Positions 39,501-50,900 of a stretch of DNA of 64,000 bases are shown piece after piece. Within the stretch, counting starts at the first letter, position 1; each line of letters opens with the position of its first letter. The DNA is from Flectonema sp. DT1601 (taxonomy: Eukaryota > Euglenozoa > Diplonemea > Diplonemida > Diplonemidae). The translations under genes were made by a program, and so were the position numbers. The notes under the pieces were generated by a model. That model saw only the letters and a program-made list of their open reading frames with translations. It made no database searches and was not told the DNA's origin. Location: assembly GCA_964019425.1 (NCBI GenBank), contig OZ025846.1, forward strand, positions 62,001 to 126,000. Reading direction: 5' to 3'.

Positions 39501-41025
39501 AATCACAGTTGTTATATTATTATTTTCTGTATAGTTGAAGATAAAGCCAATATTGTTTTCTTTTTTTTTTTCTTTTTTTTTTCCAACCCAACAAGATGTG
39601 TCAGTTACAATTATTTTTTGCGATAGATAACGAAGTCCAATACATTACGTGCGTGTGATGCTCACACTGATACAGCAAACTAAAGAGCATCGGGTTATCT
39701 CCCCAGAGCTACGAGGACAACATCAACGTATGTAGACCCAATCTTGTTTAGGATAGAATAGCTTTAGCTGACGGGACATAACTGAACACAGTGTGTTCCA
39801 ATGCTAAAAAAACACAAAACCATTTTTTCCCACTTCGCAACGTATTTTTGCTCAATTTTTTTTTTCTCTGGATCCCGCTGGGCCAGCAGTGTTACAGCAG
39901 ACTCTTTCGATTAGTTTTTTTAGTTTTAGCACTTGTCCACGGCTGAGCTTATTGAGTAAATCACAAAATCTCTTTTCTCAATTCAGGTGACAAGCATGCG
40001 AATGCCAACCTCCCGATTTCGGACGGAAATAGACCGAACGATGCAGCGTATGGAAAACGCTTCGATTGAAATTTTTACTATTTTCCAGAATTTAGTCGCA
40101 AAAAAAAAAAAAAATTTTGACCGAAATAAAATACAAACAGAAACACCAAATGAAGGTAAAATGGCAAGACAAATGGTAAAACTCACAACAACTAATAAAA
40201 AATAAAATAAAAAAACATGATGGACGCATCAATATTTTGTATGTATAGCAAAGTAATCAGTAACACATAACACAACACAACACCCCTCTCTTCCAATATT
40301 TAGGAAGAATCAATATATGAAAAGCTGTTTAACAATGCTACGTCAACAGTAAAGAGATTAAGAATCCACCAGCGAGACAAAGAAGAAAAAGAAGCAACTC
40401 CATTAAAATACATAACAAGCCATCGTTAGGAATGTTTTTTTTTTTTTTTTTTTTTTTTTTCAAAAGTATTTTCCAATGGATTTTTTGAAATTTTCAATTC
40501 ATATATAAAAAAAAAAAAAAAAAAAAAAACGATTGATTAGGAAAAACCAGGTTAGACGGTTATCTCAATAGGGATTTAATTATTTATTTTACGAAGTCTA
40601 GGAAGCCAAAAAGTCAGGAAAAGCTCAGTTAGATTGCTACCAACCAACTGTGAGATTCTCACAGACGATAAGAGACATAGAATAACCTGAAACAAATGAC
40701 TACCTAAAACCCGCAATTTTCGACAAAAGAGGATAGGGAGATAATCTTACACTCTTCTTTTTAAAGCTGCTGTGACATGACGAACTAATTACAACCAAAA
40801 AAAAAAAAAAAAAAAAAAAAAAAACGCTCGCGATCAGCTCCTGAACAACCGTTATATAATTGTCGAAAATCACAGAGGGGTTCGATAAAACAATGAATTT
40901 CTTGCTTGTTTCGAAATATTTTTATTAAAAAAAAAACATGTTGACATTATTTCGGTCGTTCGACAGCAACACAAGAAGGCAAGATATGGCCATCTTGTCG
41001 GGTGAATGAAGTATCCTTTAACTGG

Positions 41026-41964
41026 TTACACTGTGAATGTAGCAACTGACTCTGTGCTGTCCAAAATTGGAAGTTGTTCAGCAACACTTGTTAGTTCTCC
41101 AACAACGACTGAAGGCCTACCTTCGGATAGGATTATTTTAATTTGTGATTTGAGTTCGCTTGGGATGTATGACCTAAAAATAACTGACGACTCCAAGAAA
41201 CTAACAGCATTGCGATGAGATTTCGATAAATCAGAACAGAGATTAAAGATACGAGACTTCAGCCTTTCCGTCGCAGAATTTATCAACGAATGCGGTAGAG
41301 TTGTCGACTGGAGATGAACATAAAGTTGTTGACAACGTCGGTCTAAATGTTTTATTAAAGAAGTAAATCCTCCCTCGAACACTATTCTAATAACTCCGTA
41401 AATATTATCCCTCTCTATGTCGCTACTTATCTTTAACTTACCAGCTGCTATGGCGTCAAGAACTCTACCTGCATATCTCGCAAAAAGCGTTTCTACAACT
41501 TCCCTTCTCTCAAGTTCAACTTTCCAACTCGGCTTTCGACAAAGTGGAGATTGAAGAAGTCCTCCTTCGAGGTGGATTCCCGCTGGAGGTGGTGGTGGTG
41601 GTATTTGTTTCTCTCCTGATCGAGGTGGTGGCGGAGGCGGAGGTGCAGCATGATTCTGACCAATATTTTGACTACTAAAAAACGCCACAGGAGGTATAGG
41701 CATTATTCTCATCCCATCTACTGTCGAGTCGGAGTCTTCCGACAAAGATATCTCTTCCATACTTTCTAACTGCGGCAACTCATTATCATCCTCAACAACT
41801 GCAGTAGAGTAAACCACTGAGGATCCTTTATATAAATTTACTTGTGGATATACTCTAAGCGGCGCTTCATCACCAGTCTCCCCAAAGTCTTCATCTTCAT
41901 TCATGTTACTTATTTCATTATGCTCCGTTAGAACACCTTGTTGATGTTGAAGCAGTAATGCCAT
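41026..41964 (-). CDS. Proline-rich protein of unknown function, 312 aa
   Basis: The N-terminal ~100 residues are acidic (NEDEDFGETGDEAPLR, SMEEISLSEDSDST). A polyproline linker follows (PPPPPPPRSGEKQIPPPPPP, ~109-128). The C-terminal ~170 residues form a helical, Leu/Arg-rich domain (ERREVVETLFARYAGRVLDA, ERLKSRIFNLCSDLSKSH). The polyproline suggests profilin, SH3 or WW partners and a possible actin role. I cannot name the C-terminal domain. The ORF is complete and ends 75 bp before the TIR element. Confidence 0.7.
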   Translation of the reverse strand: MALLLQHQQGVLTEHNEISNMNEDEDFGETGDEAPLRVYPQVNLYKGSSVVYSTAVVEDDNELPQLESMEEISLSEDSDSTVDGMRIMPIPPVAFFSSQNIGQNHAAPPPPPPPRSGEKQIPPPPPPAGIHLEGGLLQSPLCRKPSWKVELERREVVETLFARYAGRVLDAIAAGKLKISSDIERDNIYGVIRIVFEGGFTSLIKHLDRRCQQLYVHLQSTTLPHSLINSATERLKSRIFNLCSDLSKSHRNAVSFLESSVIFRSYIPSELKSQIKIILSEGRPSVVVGELTSVAEQLPILDSTESVATFTV

Positions 41965-42040
41965 GACTGTAAAAATGTATATTAATAAAATAAGGAAAAC
42001 TAATGAAATTTATTATCTTATTATTATTATTATTATTATC

Positions 42041-42260
42041 CATACTTGTACCCCTTTAAAGGGGGCAAAATAAAGGGGAAATTAAAGGGCTTTTAATGCC
42101 CTTTAATTTCCGTAATTCCAAAATAAAGGGGAAATAAAGGGCTTTTAATCCAAATAAAGGGCTTTTTTTCCTTTTTTTCCAAAATAAAGGGGAAATAAAG
42201 GGGAAATAAGCGGAATAAAGGGGGGTGAGAAAGCCCCTTTATTTCCGCTTTATTTATTAA
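42041..42260 (+). repeat. Left TIR and subterminal repeats
   Basis: 24-bp terminal repeat followed by self-complementary AAATAAAGGGGAAATTAAAG words. Confidence 0.8.
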
Positions 42261-42743
42261 ATCCCAAGGCACCCACCACGCTGCGTCATCCTAAGTCGGA
42301 AAGGAAATTACTCGAAAGTCGGGGCAGTTCGAACGTCAGCATTCACATCAGCAAGCAACCAGTCCTGAGTACTTAAAGAACCCAACCATTACGTGTATCA
42401 GTCACAGTCACACTTAGTATAGCGTTAGTACAGAGGACACGGATCTGCTATGCAGGGAAGTGACTTGAACTCGTTCAACTAATTAATGTGTGTAGATATA
42501 AGCGCCGCGAATTGACGGGTCTGAAGTTATGCTTTCCGAAGAGAGCAACCACCCACGCGAGTGTTATTTTGACGCTATAACCTGTGACTTTCAACACGTA
42601 ACAACCAGGGATAATTCTCAGTAAGGCCGCCGTCACCGTGAAGCTGCTACGAATATAACCCAACAAACTAGCAATTCCTCCAACCTTTTTCGTCAGTCGG
42701 GATTGTTACACGCCGGAAAAGGAAACTACTCGAAAGTCGGGGC

Positions 42744-43305
42744 AGTTCGAACGTCAGCATTCACATTAGCAAGCAACCAGTCTTGAGAACCCAACCATTA
42801 CGTGAATCAGCCACAGTTAACCTGCAACTTTCAACATGTAACAACCAGGGATAATTCTCAATAAGGCCGCCGTCACCGTGAAGCTGCTACGAATAACAGT
42901 TCGAACGTCAGCATTCACATTAGCAAGCAACCAGTCTTGAGAACCCAATCATTACGTAACATGTAACAACCAGGGATAATTCTCAATAAGGCCGCCGTCA
43001 CCGTGAAGCTGCTACGAATAACAGTTCGAACGTCAGCATTCACATTAGCAAGCAACCAGTCTTGAGAACCCAACCATTACGTGCATCAGCCACAGTTAAC
43101 CTGCAACTTTCAACATGTAACAACCAGGGATAATTCTCAATAAGGCCGCCGTCACCGTGAAGCTGCTACGAATAACAGTTCGAACGTCAGCATTCACATT
43201 AGCAAGCAACCAGTCTTGAGAACCCAATCATTACGCAACATGTAACAACCAGGGATAATTCTCAATAAGGCCGCCGTCACCGTGAAGCTGCTACGAACAT
43301 AACCC
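42744..43305 (+). repeat. Internal tandem array with alternating long and short units
   Basis: Units of about 153 and 123 bp alternate. All contain CAGTTCGAACGTCAGCATTC and GGATAATTCTCAATAAGGCC. Short units lack a block of about 30 bp (GCCACAGTTAACCTGCAAC). A diverged longer unit lies at 42326-42660. Confidence 0.85.
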
Positions 43306-44845
43306 AACAAACTAGCAATTCCACTCACTTCGAACGCACTCAGCCAGAGAGCTTGCCAACAGAACAGAACGCAAGGTTACTTTCGGGTCCAATCTTCGCC
43401 GTGAGCCTGGTGTCTTGTGCTGGGCTGGGTTTCCAGAGGGCCTCACCATGCACACAAACTCCTGGATGGGACGATCGAGGGAATCAACCAAGCCGAGAAC
43501 TGAACCGGAAGGATAGGCTTACAAGACTAACCTGAAGTAAACTTCAGAGCTTCGCTTTCCAGCATGCCGAAACAGAGCCATGGAAGGGGATTACACAACA
43601 ACCTCATTAAACCCACTGGCCACCCCGTGCATAGTCGCCGCCAATGGTTATTACTATCCAAAGCGCTAACACGAGGCACCACACATTCGTAAGAAGGGAG
43701 TCCTACCGGAACGGACCACGCATCTGATTCTACTGGTTAAAGCAACTCCGAAAGAATGTATTCTCCATGATTTCAGACATGTAACTTTTGGATATCATGC
43801 TCCTGTCTAATTGTTCCCACATAAGCTTTTGTCTTGAGAGATTGAAAATAAAGTTTGTAGTAATAGCCTAAAGAGAGGAGAAAGTTTTTATTTTAAAATT
43901 GCGAGAAAAAATGATGTCAAGTCAAATTGACCAGGTATTTCTCTGACAATCTTGACTGTCAGCGGCAGCGTAGTAAATGACTGCAGATAAATAAATACCA
44001 CGTGAACATAGTTGAGCACCACTTGCTTATGTAACCGCAACAGTTTTTTATAAAACCCATGAGTATTTAATTAATAATTATATTGTCTTGAAAACTTGAA
44101 GGGGGTTAACTGTTGGATTTTATACGTAAAATACAAGACGAACGCCTGCTTTGGACACGCTGGTTTGTTCACAGTAACTTCGGTGGTCTACCCACCAATT
44201 GATACTCACTGACAGATTTAAATATCATCCATTGCAATCTTCAGAATGCAAAAGCACTTGAAGTTACGATTCCTCTCAGCTGCATACACATCTCTTTTTT
44301 CCGTGTTGTCATTCAGTGCAGTACGGAATCGAGTTATTCAACTGTGAATTAATCACCAAGACGAACACCAGGAAGGGGGGCGTTTGAGTTTGATTTGTAA
44401 AATACAACTATATCATCATAACGATATTTAACATCATAAGGAAACCGCTAGCTACCATGCTGGTAACTGACCAACTCAGTCAACTCACTAATCTTTGGCC
44501 ACCGTTCCGACTTTCTTTCCTTTCACACCGACAGTCCTCTAACGGACTAATCACGTATCGAAAAAAACAGCGAAGGTCGAGCAACTTAATACCTCGTGCC
44601 GAAATTCTTGTGAGGAACTCAAGAATTTTTGCTGAAAAAAAAATTTCCAAAAAAAAAATTCCTCACAATAATAATTCCTTACCAGATCACCAAAGGAAAC
44701 CCCCAGTAAAAATTTTTCCTTGATCAGGAATTATTTTTGTGGGAGAAGAATCTTGTGAAATAACGATTTTTGAGGAGAAATTCCTTGCAAGGATAATTCC
44801 TGCAATAAGAATATAGGAAAGAAAATTAAAAAAAAACTTTTTTAA

Positions 44846-44940
44846 GTGACGCTGGTTGTCCACTGGTATGATTGTGGATTTGCATTCGCTAGGCTGCAGG
44901 TTCGAGTCCTGGTGGAGGATTTTTTTTTTAATTAAAAACC
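44846..44940 (+). repeat. tRNA-like segment near the right end of the TIR element
   Basis: A-box-like TGGTTGTCCACTGGT, a 5-bp anticodon-like stem (GTGGA/TTCGC), canonical B-box GGTTCGAGTCC in GCAGGTTCGAGTCCTGG, then T9. The acceptor stem does not pair. This looks like a tRNA-derived Pol III promoter rather than a tRNA gene. Confidence 0.5.
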
Positions 44941-45157
44941 ATTAAAAGCCCTTTATTTTTATTTTTCCAAATTAAAGGGGAATTAAATCCCCTTTAATTT
45001 TAAAATAAAGGGCCCTTTAATTCATTAAATCCCCTTTAATTCCCCTTTATTTCATTAAATTGGAAAATAAAGGGGAATTAATTAAAAGCCCTTTAATATT
45101 AAAAGCCCTTTATTTCCGCTTTAATTTTTAATTCCCCTTTAAAGGGGTACAAGTATG
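44936..45157 (-). repeat. Right TIR and subterminal repeats
   Basis: Reverse-complement partner of the left end, ending GGGGTACAAGTATG. Confidence 0.8.
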
Positions 45158-45689
45158 ATTATCATAAAAAAAAAATTTTTCTTTTTCTTTTTGCAGAATT
45201 ATTTTTTTCCAGTTTTTTTTTTTAGTCCTTGTTGAGACATAAAGGGTTATTTTTTTTTTTTGGATTCTTCTGTATTTTTTATTTTTTTTTTTGAAGGTTG
45301 CTTGTGTTGATTTCACCATCCCTCCTTATTTTTTTTTTTTTTTTTTTTTACTTTCATGTTCTGTTTTTCCTTGAATATCACAGTGCAAATGAGTCCCTTT
45401 TGAACTTCCAAAACTAACATACTAATAACAATCTGCTGCCGATATCGGCGGGATTGGACCCCTTTGGGAGAAGGGGGGGTTGGTACAAACAGGACGAAAC
45501 AACGAATAAGAAACAAAAATTTTGCAAACAAAAACATCGTGATTGAATGCTGTTTGGTATCAGGCAAGATAATTATTCGGTCAGAAGCTGCCTTTTTATA
45601 AAAAGGAAAACTTTTGATTGAGATGCCGACAAAAACGTGAGACCGTAGCTCCTCCTTCCCTCTTAAGCCATACTAGTAAAAAAAAAACC

Positions 45690-45724
<35 letters not shown>

Positions 45725-47199
45725 AGAAGAGATTGCCGATACAAGAAGCCACAGCTAAAATATTTTTAATATCTCTCTCTTCCTTTGATTAAGTTACTCC
45801 ACTTAAGCTTCAACCACAAAAAAAAAAGAAATTTTCTTTTTTTTCAAACCATTCAGATTACCTAGTTAATCGGTAAATAGATAATTATGACATACAGCAT
45901 AACGGCTCTTAATCCGAATAGTTTCTTCTCCGACTTCGTCAGTGAAAAAAAAAAAAAAAAAAAAAAAAACGCATGCAGGGATCGAACTGAAACAAATTTG
46001 CAACACACGGCCATTATTTCTTTTTTTTTTTTTTTTTTTTTAAAAATCGGACAATTCAAGCGAAACATAAACACATCTTTTTTTTTTTTTCTTTTTTTTT
46101 TTTCTTATTTTTTTTGGACCGCGCTATTTTGCACAGTTTTAGAAAAAAAAAAAAAAAAAAAACTTAAAAAGGAGACAACAGAGCTGATCCAAAACAGCGA
46201 CAATGCGCTGAAGGGGATCACGACAAAAGGGGTTGCTTTGTTAATTGGAGATTTGTTTCTCCAACTATGTAACAAACAACTCCCTCCTTCTGTATTACAA
46301 AAAGAAGAAAAAACAGCAACAGAAGACTACCCCACCAACCAAAAAAACACTTGATTATCTGATCACCTGTTGCTTGGCCATGATTTATGAACGTGGGGTT
46401 AAATTTCGTTTTTTTTTTTTTTTTTTTTTGTTGGAATGACGAACACATATATAACAAAACAAACAAGAACGCAAAAAGGGGATGGGGGGAAAGGGGGGAA
46501 AAATTCCCTAAAAGGAAGCTTAGAAATAACAATGAATCCTTTAAGCATTATTACCAACTTGCTGACCGAGACCTTTTTTCAACTCTCCGGTACCACAGAT
46601 AAAATAACTAATGCAGGTCTGTTTATTCAGCACAAGACTCTTTTTTGAGGAAAGAAACTTCCTCTTAACGTACGACGAGTATTCGAAAGCACTACATCAA
46701 CTATTTTCTTTTTTTCCATCCCTACAACGTCCCTTAAAAAAAAAAAAAAAAAAAAGAAACCTGGCTTAAACAAAATAGAAAATAGCAATTCATCACTTGT
46801 TGATTTGTTTGTTTGTACACGAAAACCCGTGAACCGACTTAAACTCAAAAAGCTAAAGGAGGTTTATGTGTGCTGCCAAACATCCTTCAACGCTTGTTAG
46901 TGCAAATAGCGCACCACTGTTTCCCGAAACGAATAAAATTAAAAGCTGCTCAAGTCGTAAGAGCTGTCGTTGGGTTTCTGAGTCGGTAATTCAACCTTCT
47001 GGTTTATTAGTGCGGACCAGGGTTATACTTTTCTTTTTTTCAATTTTTTTTTCCCTTTTTTTTTCATACGTTCGACTCTGTACACAAAAACCAACTACAA
47101 AATTACCAGCAAAGAATAATCACCAAACCCAATTAATATTCTTTTTGACTTATAAATAAGTTGGTGTGAACAAACAGACCATATGATGTGGGGAACTTT

Positions 47200-47201
<2 letters not shown>
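45158..47201. other. Intergenic, homopolymer-rich, no gene
   Basis: 2 kb with A/T runs of 15-32 nt (A32 near 45690, A25 near 45944, T22 near 46020, A20 near 46143). A minus-strand B-box-like CAGTTCGATCCCTGC followed by a coding-side T-run lies near 45970-45990. Confidence 0.55.
46820..46895 (+). repeat. Inverted dispersed repeat, copy 2
   Basis: Partner of 39427-39500 in opposite orientation (AAGCTAAAGGAGGTTTATGT, then GTGCTGCCAA). Confidence 0.7.

Positions 47202-47272
<71 letters not shown>
47202..47272 (+). repeat. 71-nt pure T tract, LINE poly(A) tail
   Basis: Uninterrupted T, lying at the 3' boundary of the minus-strand LINE. The length suggests a recent insertion or assembly across a homopolymer. 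Confidence 0.75.
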
Positions 47273-47905
47273 CGCCGAAGCGAAGATGCCGGGAAGAAAC
47301 CACATGCTAGTACAGTTCTTTTACTTTTCTTTGTCTGCTGGAATTCTATCTGAGAAAACCGGTAGTCTTTAAAATTGTAAGCCAAGTACAAGTTGCCTCC
47401 TGACGGGTATATTGTGGGTAGTTCGAAAACGTTGCTCTCCAAAATATAACAAGACTCTACTCCACCCGCGTCAGGCGCATCTCTTGTCTTAGCCCTAGCA
47501 TGCTACGTTGGAACATTGTCACCAGCCCGGTGGACCAAGTTGTAATTATTGCCCCTGGTTTACTCATCACTCTTCCGTGTGACGGCGGTTATTCCCTAAT
47601 AACCTGTTGTATGCTTTACCTAAGTCTTTTACTTTTTTCTTCTTCGCACGCTGTCGGTTTCCACCTTCGACGCAGTCAATCTTGTTCCGCCTTGGTTGTT
47701 TTTGGAAGAGCTAAGCTAAGTGGCAAGGTTTCACTAACAGATCGACTTTTTGTCAGCATCTCAGGCTTCTTTTTGCCGAGGACGTGCGGCTTTCTTTGAG
47801 GTCTCACAGTGACACTTTTAAAAGAAATTATCTATTCCGGTGGGTATAAAGGGGGGGGGTGGGGGAGGAGGAGGGGGAGGGGACGTGTGAGTACACCCAC
47901 AGATC
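47273..47905 (-). other. LINE 3' UTR
   Basis: It lies between the TGA at 47906-47908 and the poly(A). Just after the stop, 47849-47881 is a G-run-rich tract on the plus strand (C-rich in the LINE RNA), able to form a G-quadruplex on the template strand. Confidence 0.6.
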
Positions 47906-50900
47906 TCAGCAGTCGTCTTTAAGTCTCTTCCCCGGACTCAGGTTGGTCTTCTCTGAGTCCGCGGAACTGTATGGCGATATCTTCTTCTTTGTCTTCTCGT
48001 TCGAGGATGGGCACGACCTCGTCCTCCTGTGTCTTGGTGTACTGTCTGGGTGATCCAAGGCTCTGGAGGCGGTCTCCACTCCGGCGGTCCAACATCTTCG
48101 ACAGGTCGTTATCTGGCACTTCGTGCATCTGCTCCTGAACCATTTCCGTTGCAACAATCTATGGCAGAAGTCGCATTTGACCCTTGGTCCCTTTTGCAAC
48201 GGCGGTGCATGGTCACATGTCGGTCGGGTATCTTCGGTATCGTTTGTGGAGACATCGGAGCTACTTGTCCCCGTCCGGGGTGGGCTGCTCCTTGCTCTTC
48301 TGGTCTTCGGTGTCGGATCTTCTGTAGAGCTGTTATGGCTGTCGAGGTCTAGCGTTCTGGCCACAGGGGGAGTGTGGGTCTCCTTGTCGTATGCTTGTAA
48401 CTGCGATGACGGGCTGGACAAGTCGCGTTCCTCCTTGGTGAGGATGTCTACTGGTTCTTCAGAGGTGTCACACACTTCATTGTCGAGGGCGTCCGCTAGT
48501 TCTCCGGAGGCATCCTGTTCTATTTCGGTAAGGATGTCTGCTGGTTGTTCGGCGGTATCGCGCACTTCTTCGGCGAGGGTGTCTGCTAGTTCTCCGGCGG
48601 CATCATGTTCTACTTCGGTAAGAATATCCGCTGGTTCTTCGGAGGCATCGCGTACTTCCCCGGTGAGGGTGTCTGTCTGATCTCCAGGGGCATCATATAC
48701 TTCTTCCTTGAGGGTGTTTACTGTATCTTCGGAGGCATCGTGTTCACCTTTCTCCGGCGGGTCTATGGTTGCAACTATCGTCCTTAGACTGGCTGACGGC
48801 AGGGGACTGCCTTCGGTGGGCAAATCTGTCGGTCTAGTGACTGGTGTGGCGCTGGCCGTGGCATCTTCCAATTCCTGACTTGCATTCGGCGGTGGGATGT
48901 CGGTTTCCTTTGGCTCCGGCTTACTCTGGCCGACATTGGTTGTAACTGCAGTTTCAACAGGTGAGGCGGTCGGCGCTACATTTTCTATCTCCGTCGTGAC
49001 CGTCGGGTTCCGTTGGTTATCTACTAGTGGGGGGCCTTCTGAAGTCACTGAGTCTTCTCGGGCCACTTCAGGTGCGGACGTCTTCGGCTTCTTCACTGAT
49101 ACAGGCTCGTCTTGCGAATCTGAACCAGGGGACCACTGCTTCTTGCTCCTCGGACTGGCCGGTGGCGTTGGGCTTCTAACGGGGTCGGCTATGGCGGGCG
49201 GTGGATGGTCTGCCTCAGCCTTTGGTTTTTTGACCGAGGCAGACTCTCCCTGCGAATCGGAATCTGGGGATCTCGGTTTCTTGGTTAACCGTAATCCCAG
49301 CTCCCCTTCCAGTTCTGAGGTACGTCTCAACACGTCCATCAGCGAGCAGTAATCTCGAGAGGACACCTCTTCCGCCTTGAACTGCGCACAGTTGTTGGCG
49401 ACGTTTGGTGTGTTGAGGAAGCTCCATGTGTCCGGCACAGCCCCCGCCAGTCCCGTCCGTGTTGTCGCACTCCACGTGTTCATATTTCCTCTGCAACTCC
49501 AGGTGGCATTTCTATCCTGTTGACTCATCTTCTGTATCCCCTTGAGGGCAGCATAGTAGGAGGCTAGCCCGAGGTCTGCAGTGTCGAGCGTCGCACCCCA
49601 GCTGGCCGTCAACTTGTGCAGTTGCGTGTCCAACAGGCAGGCGGCCGCCCCCGTCCTCCCAGTGTTCAAGTTCCTATGACTGGCAAAGAATAGGCACATG
49701 CGAGGCGAGTCCTGTTGAGGTCCCCCTGCCATGTGGTCCCACCAGTATAGAGAGGCTTCCAATCGCGAGTTGAAGGCCTTGTACCGGCTTCTGGTGAACT
49801 CGTTTACCATCGAGCTCGCTTCGCGCCAGCAGTCGTACAGACCGGACTTTCGGCCCCTGACTACTGCGTACCATTTGCTGCCCGGCGGTGGAGCGACTTT
49901 GGTATCCCCTGATGGTGGGTTGTACCTCTCGACAAATCGCTGGGCCGACTCGCGGAGGACGAATCTTTGGTGGACGGCGCCTCTGTATTTGTGCACCTCC
50001 CTCTTCGTTTCCTCCCACGTGGTATAGACTCCCGGGGATCTGCCTTCGGCGACTCCGTAGAAGAAAGATGGCTTCCTGTTGGAGGGTGCTAAAATCCGTC
50101 TTGGATCCTGGGTGGAGGAGGGTAGCTGCTCTCGTCTCAGGTACAGGGCGACGCAGGGCTTTACTTGTGTGACCTTCGACGTGTAGATTCCCTCGGCAGA
50201 ATCGTCTTGTTTCAGCCATCCCCCCCTTCCATTTGTCGTATACGACACATAGTGCCCCGAGACCTCGTTTAATCTGACGTGTTGGATCATTCCAGTCAGG
50301 GTGTAGAGGCGGCTCGATGCGTCTATGAAGGATTCTGGAAGGGTGACTTCATCGGGTTTGGTATCTCCGAAATGTCCCTCTTTGAACCCAAGGAACAGCG
50401 AACGGGCTGGCTCGTCTACCGATGTAACGATCTCCGCTGAGCACGATTTACAACTCGGGCAGGTGAAGTCTGTCGGGCTTGTCGTCGTTTCGTCAAGGGC
50501 AGAAGCTGTCTTTTGGTCTGGTTCCAGTCTGAGGATGGGCGTTCTATACCGTACCGTGTGTATGTCTTCGCAGACTTGACACGTGCGGATTTGCGTTACC
50601 GTGGACACGAAGTCGACTGGTGGAGCTCCCGCCTCAACGATTGCTTCGAGCAGCTCTGACAGTGCATGTTCGGCTTCTGATTGTCCCGGACCGCAGCGTG
50701 GTTTCATCCATTCCCATATCTTCTTCGCTGCCAAAACAGACCCCGATCGCTTCAGCTCCCTCAGGGTGCATAAGACACAGTCTGCTGAGTGTTCCGGCAA
50801 TTTGTTGCATTCCGGAAGAGGCATGCCCTTGCATAGGCACTGCAGCGCTGCGTTCATGTAGCAGGAATCCCCGAGATTCTGAATCCCCTCCAGGCCTACT

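Larger units (their letters stand above)
37962..41025. other. 3-kb intergenic desert
   Basis: AT-rich with many A/T runs of 15-25 nt (for example near 38130, 38766, 40438, 40509 and 40798). Two dispersed repeats (39205-39285, 39427-39500) and one hairpin are listed separately. No coding sequence is supported; the paired ORFs near 39983-40205 have no recognisable content. Confidence 0.6.
42041..45157. mobile_element. 3.1-kb terminal-inverted-repeat DNA element, non-autonomous
   Basis: The ends are CATACTTGTACCCCTTTAAA (42041, rightward) and its reverse complement (ending 45157), with 24 bp perfect. They are flanked on both sides by ATTATC (42035-42040 and 45158-45163), a 6-bp target duplication. 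Subterminal ~200 bp on each side are built of repeated AAATAAAGGGG and AAAGCCCTTTA words that can pair with each other. The interior holds a tandem array, a tRNA-like segment and unique DNA with no credible transposase. The 6-bp duplication does not identify the superfamily with confidence. The target is an (ATT)n microsatellite. Confidence 0.85.

Noticed and set aside
42744-43305. Tandem units in the TIR element as a CRISPR or rDNA spacer
   Set aside because: Units of 123/153 bp are repeated in full with no spacers, and no rRNA sequence was recognised in them.
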